From contig OU612072.1 of assembly GCA_914767715.1 (NCBI GenBank), positions 14,818,001 to 14,882,000 of the forward strand: a stretch of 64,000 nt of DNA, given 5' to 3'. This DNA comes from Membranipora membranacea. Taxonomy: Eukaryota; Bryozoa; Gymnolaemata; Cheilostomatida; Membraniporidae. A model generated the notes under the pieces. The model had not been told where the DNA came from. It made no database searches and saw nothing but the letters and a program-made list of their open reading frames with translations. Below, in pieces: positions 59,686 through 64,000 of this stretch. The position numbers were made by a program, and so were the translations under genes. Positions within the stretch are counted from its first letter, which is position 1. Every line of letters starts with the position of its first letter.

Positions 59686-59935
59686 AGGATGGCGTTGTGG
59701 TTCGGATTTAAGCTAGGCCGTCAAAGGTTGTTGGTTAGAATCCCGGTCACTACCAATGCTGCTAATGGAGGTGAGCTCTCCATACATTAGTCTAGCTTTC
59801 CCACTCCTACCTTTTACAGGAGTTTGTGTTTCATTTGTTTCATGTATATATGTTTCTATCTAATATGTTACATGACCTGTTGTGACAGCTGGATGTTGCT
59901 AATAAAAAGTGCTTTACATTTATATTTTTTTAACA
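59686..59935 (+). mobile_element. tRNA-derived SINE, block 2
   Basis: Counterpart of 25516-25760. The A box reads TGGCGTTGTGG at about 59690-59700 and the B box GGTTAGAATCC at 59733-59743. Confidence 0.68.
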
Positions 59936-61123
59936 TGTAACGCATAGAACATAGTTTGTTGAAGGAAAACTTCAATCAAATATATGTTATTTTTTCTTTC
60001 ATAATTATTGATCATGAAGGCTTCTTAAACTGAGAAGGGAAATAATTCTGGTTCTTTTTTCAACCTTGAAATGGCGCTTATAAACTTTACTATACTCGAG
60101 CTAATATATACTCCTTAAAGTTGTGTCCACGTAACATAGAACGGACAACTCTGATAATAAAACAAAAATCCAATACTAATTCGCTGGCAAAATACTTTAG
60201 ACATTGCCACCTGTATTTTGTGCTCTGGAGAAACAAAAATATAGATTATCTCTTGAGCAGACAATATTATCCTATCTTTGAATACTATTTCCACTCGTAG
60301 TCTTGGGCCTATAATTGTAAGACTTTTTTTTATGAATTTGAAAGTTGTCCGCTATCTTTTGTGATGCATCTTGTCTCAGCAATGAACTAAACCTTTCATT
60401 GGTCTCAGGTCTCAGATTGCCCAAAATTTTAAGCATCAGCCAAAGACCACATTGAGAATTATGAGATCCACAAGGCCACTGGGCTTTAAGACCCAGATGG
60501 CAACAACATGCTTGTTGATATGATTATACTTTGAAAGATCATACTTAGTTTTGAAGAATCCATGTCTGGATGACATAGTGTGAAACTACTACATTGATGT
60601 CAGCTACATCCTGACCCCATATTGATTGCATTGATTCGCAGTCAGCATATGTACTCACATATATTACTTTCAACTTTATAACTAAACCTGCATACAGGGA
60701 AAACAAGCATAACATATGGTAAGAATAACAGCAATTATCTACACCCCATACAGGCAAGTAATTGGATGTGCCTCAGCATTGCCCCGTTTTACTGGTAGAC
60801 TTGTCAAACGATCATAGGCTGAGCAACACTTACAGTAGTCAGCTTCAATTTCGTTTGGTAATTTAAGTTGAAACAGACAGTCTGTAGAAAAAATATAAAC
60901 CTACGCTCTCGAATCCAAAAGAGTAGCTTACCTTGACAAGCCTGCCATGACAAGCTTGTCAACACAGGCTAACATCAAAGATAAGAGACAGCTTATAATG
61001 TCAGACTGGCAGCATACAACAAAATATCCCTCGTCACTGTAAGCTGATGGTGGCACCTATATCATGAGTTAACTGAGGGTGGTATTCACACAGACACTTG
61101 ACTTACTCGGATGCAGTTCTAAG

Positions 61124-61786
61124 ATGGTTAGGCTGGTGTCATTCTTCGGATTGCTTGGATTACAGATTGGAGTGAGTGTACTGCAGTCACCCCCTCGACT
61201 ATCCAGCTGCAGACTCATATACAAAGCTAAACCACGGTCAGCTACCAGGTCAGAAGTGTTCACATTGCCTGTGGGACATTCATGTGTGTCTCGAGTAATT
61301 CTACAAAACACTGATAACACCATGATAAACATCACCGATCCCAGAAACTGTGAGAACTTCCATATTTGCCATCGACTGAAATGTTTCCAGTGCCCTTGTG
61401 CAGAGGGTGAGACATTCAACCCCGATACTTTGAGGTGTGATGACTCCAAATCAGTGTGCAGCTGCAATCCTGAAGAACCTGAATTTTCCGGCGACACTGA
61501 AGATCCCATCAAAACTACAACAACATTTTCGGTGGATATTTTCATATACACTGTCACATCTGCAAAGCCAGATGTTCCAGTTATTTTTCCTGAATTTTTG
61601 ACTACACAAGGTCCTTCTTCACATAAGAGTTACAACGCCACCGCTGTTTTAGTATTGATTGTGGAATTTACAATGATGATTCTTACAGCAGTGATAATAG
61701 GCATCTGGCTGTGGCATCGTGGCATCTTACCTTGTAGAAAAAGTTCTACTGATTCATGTGAAATTCAACAAATCTGGATAAAGTAA
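61124..61786 (+). CDS. Type I membrane protein with one CBM14 domain, paralogue B, block 2
   Basis: A 220-residue open frame nearly identical to the gene at 26938-27600. It has the same signal peptide, CBM14 cysteine pattern (DPRNCENFHIC, GETFNPDTLRC), acidic Thr-rich stalk, membrane helix and cytoplasmic tail. About a dozen amino-acid differences include Tyr to Cys after SVCS, Tyr to His in the ENFYIC motif and Glu to Lys in the stalk. The first adds an extra cysteine next to the domain and the second changes an aromatic residue that in CBM14 domains lies near the ligand face. The frame has stayed open in both blocks while the A paralogues decayed, which suggests B is the functional gene. 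Confidence 0.75.
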   Translation: MVRLVSFFGLLGLQIGVSVLQSPPRLSSCRLIYKAKPRSATRSEVFTLPVGHSCVSRVILQNTDNTMINITDPRNCENFHICHRLKCFQCPCAEGETFNPDTLRCDDSKSVCSCNPEEPEFSGDTEDPIKTTTTFSVDIFIYTVTSAKPDVPVIFPEFLTTQGPSSHKSYNATAVLVLIVEFTMMILTAVIIGIWLWHRGILPCRKSSTDSCEIQQIWIK

Positions 61787-62376
61787 GGCAGAGGGGAAGC
61801 CTACTAGACCACTAACACAGTTCTGAGATGAATTCTCCCAATAATGGCCTTCACATAACTCCTGGGCTATTTGGTCACTCACAATAAAACTTTTACATTG
61901 ATCCATCAATGTTTCTCTTAGAGGTCAACAAGCTATTTTTAATTTACTTTTAGTATAATTTTTTAGAAAACCTCAAAAATCAATTTAATAAATAAATAAA
62001 ATATATATCCTGTGAAGTTTAAAAGACGGATGCCTACAACTTGATTAGACCTTGTGTATTCTATTGTTTTCTTGGTAAACTAAGTTGACTACAGGTCACA
62101 TGACATGTCGTGACACAACATCAATATAGTACTTTCAAACTACATCTGGTGTGATACTATTCTTTATGCTACACATAGAACGTAGTTTGTTGAAAGAGTA
62201 TCAATCAAATCTGCAAACTTATGATCAAATATGTGTTATTTTTATGTCATAATTATTGATGTTGGAAGCCTTCTAAACTGAGGAGAGGGGGATTTCTTCT
62301 GCCTCTTCACATAGGCTTGATTGGCGAGATCCTCAAAATTGTGTCCACATAACTTTGAACGGACAAATCTGACATA

Positions 62377-62391
62377 AATCAATCAATCAAA
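62377..62391. repeat. Short TCAA run, block 2
   Basis: Three to four TCAA units at the position homologous to the 31-unit array at 28189-28313. Confidence 0.9.
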
Positions 62392-62613
62392 AACAATAAA
62401 TCCGACATTAATACACAATGCTTTGAGACATAGTTTATAGATCACCTCTTAGAGGAGAAACTAAAGCAACCGAGACTTGAATTTTATTTAACTCGTAGTC
62501 TGAGGTCTGTTTTTGTAAGCTTATGATTTAATCTATGAAATTAGATTGGGTTAGTTATGAATGATGATGTTTAATGGTCCGGGGACAACTGCTAGGGTTT
62601 GAAATATAACATA

Positions 62614-64000
62614 ATGGGTAAAGTTTCAAGCATGTCTATGATCACTCGGCCAATTTAACCCTATTTTGGCATTGAGGAGTATTTTTAGGCAGGCGCTCAA
62701 TAAAACCTTTTTAATGCCCAGTCTGACATTGCTCCAGAATTGTTGGTTTTGTATTGATGGAGGTTCTGCAAAACCAGTTTATTTTTGCCATCCCATGTTT
62801 GGTAAAGATTTCTATTGTGCCTCTGACTTATCTAACACACCCCATTTTTATCTTCCAAAACGAGCTTTTAGACTATACACAAGTACAGATACAGAAACAC
62901 CCTATTTCGGGCTTGATTGGCAAATATTTCAGGCAATCAGAAAAGAAGGCGAACTTGAGGTTCCACTCCTTTACTGTATTCGGAGTTGTTTGCACTTTAA
63001 TGACAAAGTTATCTCTCTTGTCACGTAGCTATTTTTCATCAATCACTTTGCTTTTGTGAATGAGAGTGGCAAGTCATGCTATTATTCTTATTGTGAAGAT
63101 GGAGATTTTATAATTATACTCCAATCATTTACCATATCTACACTACACTAGCCTGGTCTTCACACCTGATTTTTTCTGTAATAGCATCACACGACGTAAG
63201 TTATTTTAATAAGTAAAGTAATCTATTATGTTAATGTCGCATTGCTCAATCTGACCTCGCTACTTGCATAACTTGGCAATTTTATATTAATTGACAATTA
63301 GGCTACTGGCTAAATATTTTCTTTTCCTTTTTCCTTTTTTGGCACTTTGTTCACACGTATGCATCGTCAGTTTGGAATGTCAGTTACTAGAGTAATACTT
63401 TTATAGGGATTCGTTATACCCATCTGCCCAGCTCGACTATATTCTAAAGTCCCGGCACCGAGATGTGTAATAGACACATTTAAGTTGTAAGTGCATTTCC
63501 ATTTTTTCTTGTGAACAAAACCTGACGTATTACAATGTATGAATGAGAAACTGTATTTGATGTAATTACTAATTAATTAAATTCCGTTTGATATAACTCT
63601 ATTATAACGATAGTAATAGTTTCTGTCCAATATTATAGACGATGCCGGTATCAGACAAATTTAATACTTGTATACTTTAATCTTGGTTCAAGTCGGATCG
63701 GAAAATTAATTGTCAGTTTAAATTGATGATCATTTTTGTCATGTATATTTCTTCACGTATTTTAATGTCAGGCTTATGCGTTTTACGTAATGTTCACTAT
63801 AATCCTCATAATATGTAGCTGGCATGACTAATGCATTGTTTTGTTATTCACAGAGCACGATTTCAACAATAAGAATCTTAACAACAAAAGAAAAGCATTC
63901 TATTGTTCGGTTGCTGATAATCATTCCTGACCTGAGTACACGTACTCAACAGCTTCGATTTTGCGTTGCTTCAGGAGCTAACCAGAATAAGGCATTGTAA
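62614..64000. other. Unique segment right of block 2
   Basis: Two overlapping open frames at 62666-63028 and 62754-63059 compete for the same strand and show no recognisable domain. The rest is AT-rich. No gene can be supported. Confidence 0.4.

Larger units (their letters stand above)
49929..62613. repeat. Segmental duplication, copy 2 (about 12.7 kb)
   Basis: Direct-orientation copy of 15329-28536. It lacks the TTAA MITE and most of the TCAA microsatellite, has extra short segments near 51130 and 51840, and keeps the same order of repeats, SINE, MITE and CBM14 genes. Its left end contains the 5' flank of the EGF-repeat gene without the gene. Confidence 0.95.

Noticed and set aside
62666-63059. 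Two overlapping open frames of 120 and 101 codons
   Set aside because: They compete on the same strand, have no recognisable domain, and no clear splice or start context; frames of this length arise by chance in AT-rich DNA.

Overview
The window is animal nuclear DNA. Genes have GT-AG introns, polyadenylation signals and secretory signal peptides, the DNA is AT-rich, and much of it is transposon sequence (LINEs, hAT, TTAA-type and other MITEs, tRNA-like SINEs). An ankyrin-caspase protein, chitin-binding (CBM14) membrane proteins and an EGF-repeat secreted protein point to an invertebrate metazoan. The phylum cannot be fixed from sequence alone.

Left part (1-15.3 kb): the 3' stub of a LINE, then a likely terminal coding exon (824-1660) rich in phosphotyrosine-type motifs. 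Next is a complete four-exon gene for the TFIIA gamma subunit (2882-5651, + strand). A five-exon gene on the minus strand (15142-7968) encodes a secreted protein with three EGF-like modules and has a TATA-like promoter near 15.4 kb.

Duplicated block: about 13 kb (15329-28536) is repeated in the same orientation at 49929-62613 with very high identity. Each copy carries two paralogous genes for small type I membrane proteins with one CBM14 domain. The right-hand gene (B) is open in both blocks; the left-hand gene (A) is a pseudogene in both. The block begins inside the EGF gene's 5' region, so the second copy carries an orphan duplicate of that promoter. Indels between blocks give clean evidence for mobile elements, notably a 377-bp TTAA-flanked MITE in copy 1 facing an intact empty site in copy 2.

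Spacer between the blocks (28.5-49.9 kb): a damaged minus-strand Tx1/L1-like LINE (about 34.98 to 29.1 kb) split by a nearly complete plus-strand CR1/Rex-like LINE with a 906-codon frame; a tandem pair of minus-strand caspase genes (an intact ankyrin-caspase gene at 42890-40434 and a 5'-truncated copy at 40253-38578, whose downstream flank holds a 1.8-kb insertion with a long palindrome); and a complete but inactivated, intron-containing hAT transposon (43327-47547) with terminal inverted repeats and an 8-bp target duplication. Just beyond it is a 28-codon relic of another ankyrin-caspase paralogue.

The last 1.4 kb holds nothing I can assign. No single undescribed system stands out. The most informative parts are the nested duplications (domain gene, then block), the decay of one CBM14 paralogue, and the caspase array. 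All exon joins come from reading splice sites and frames by eye.
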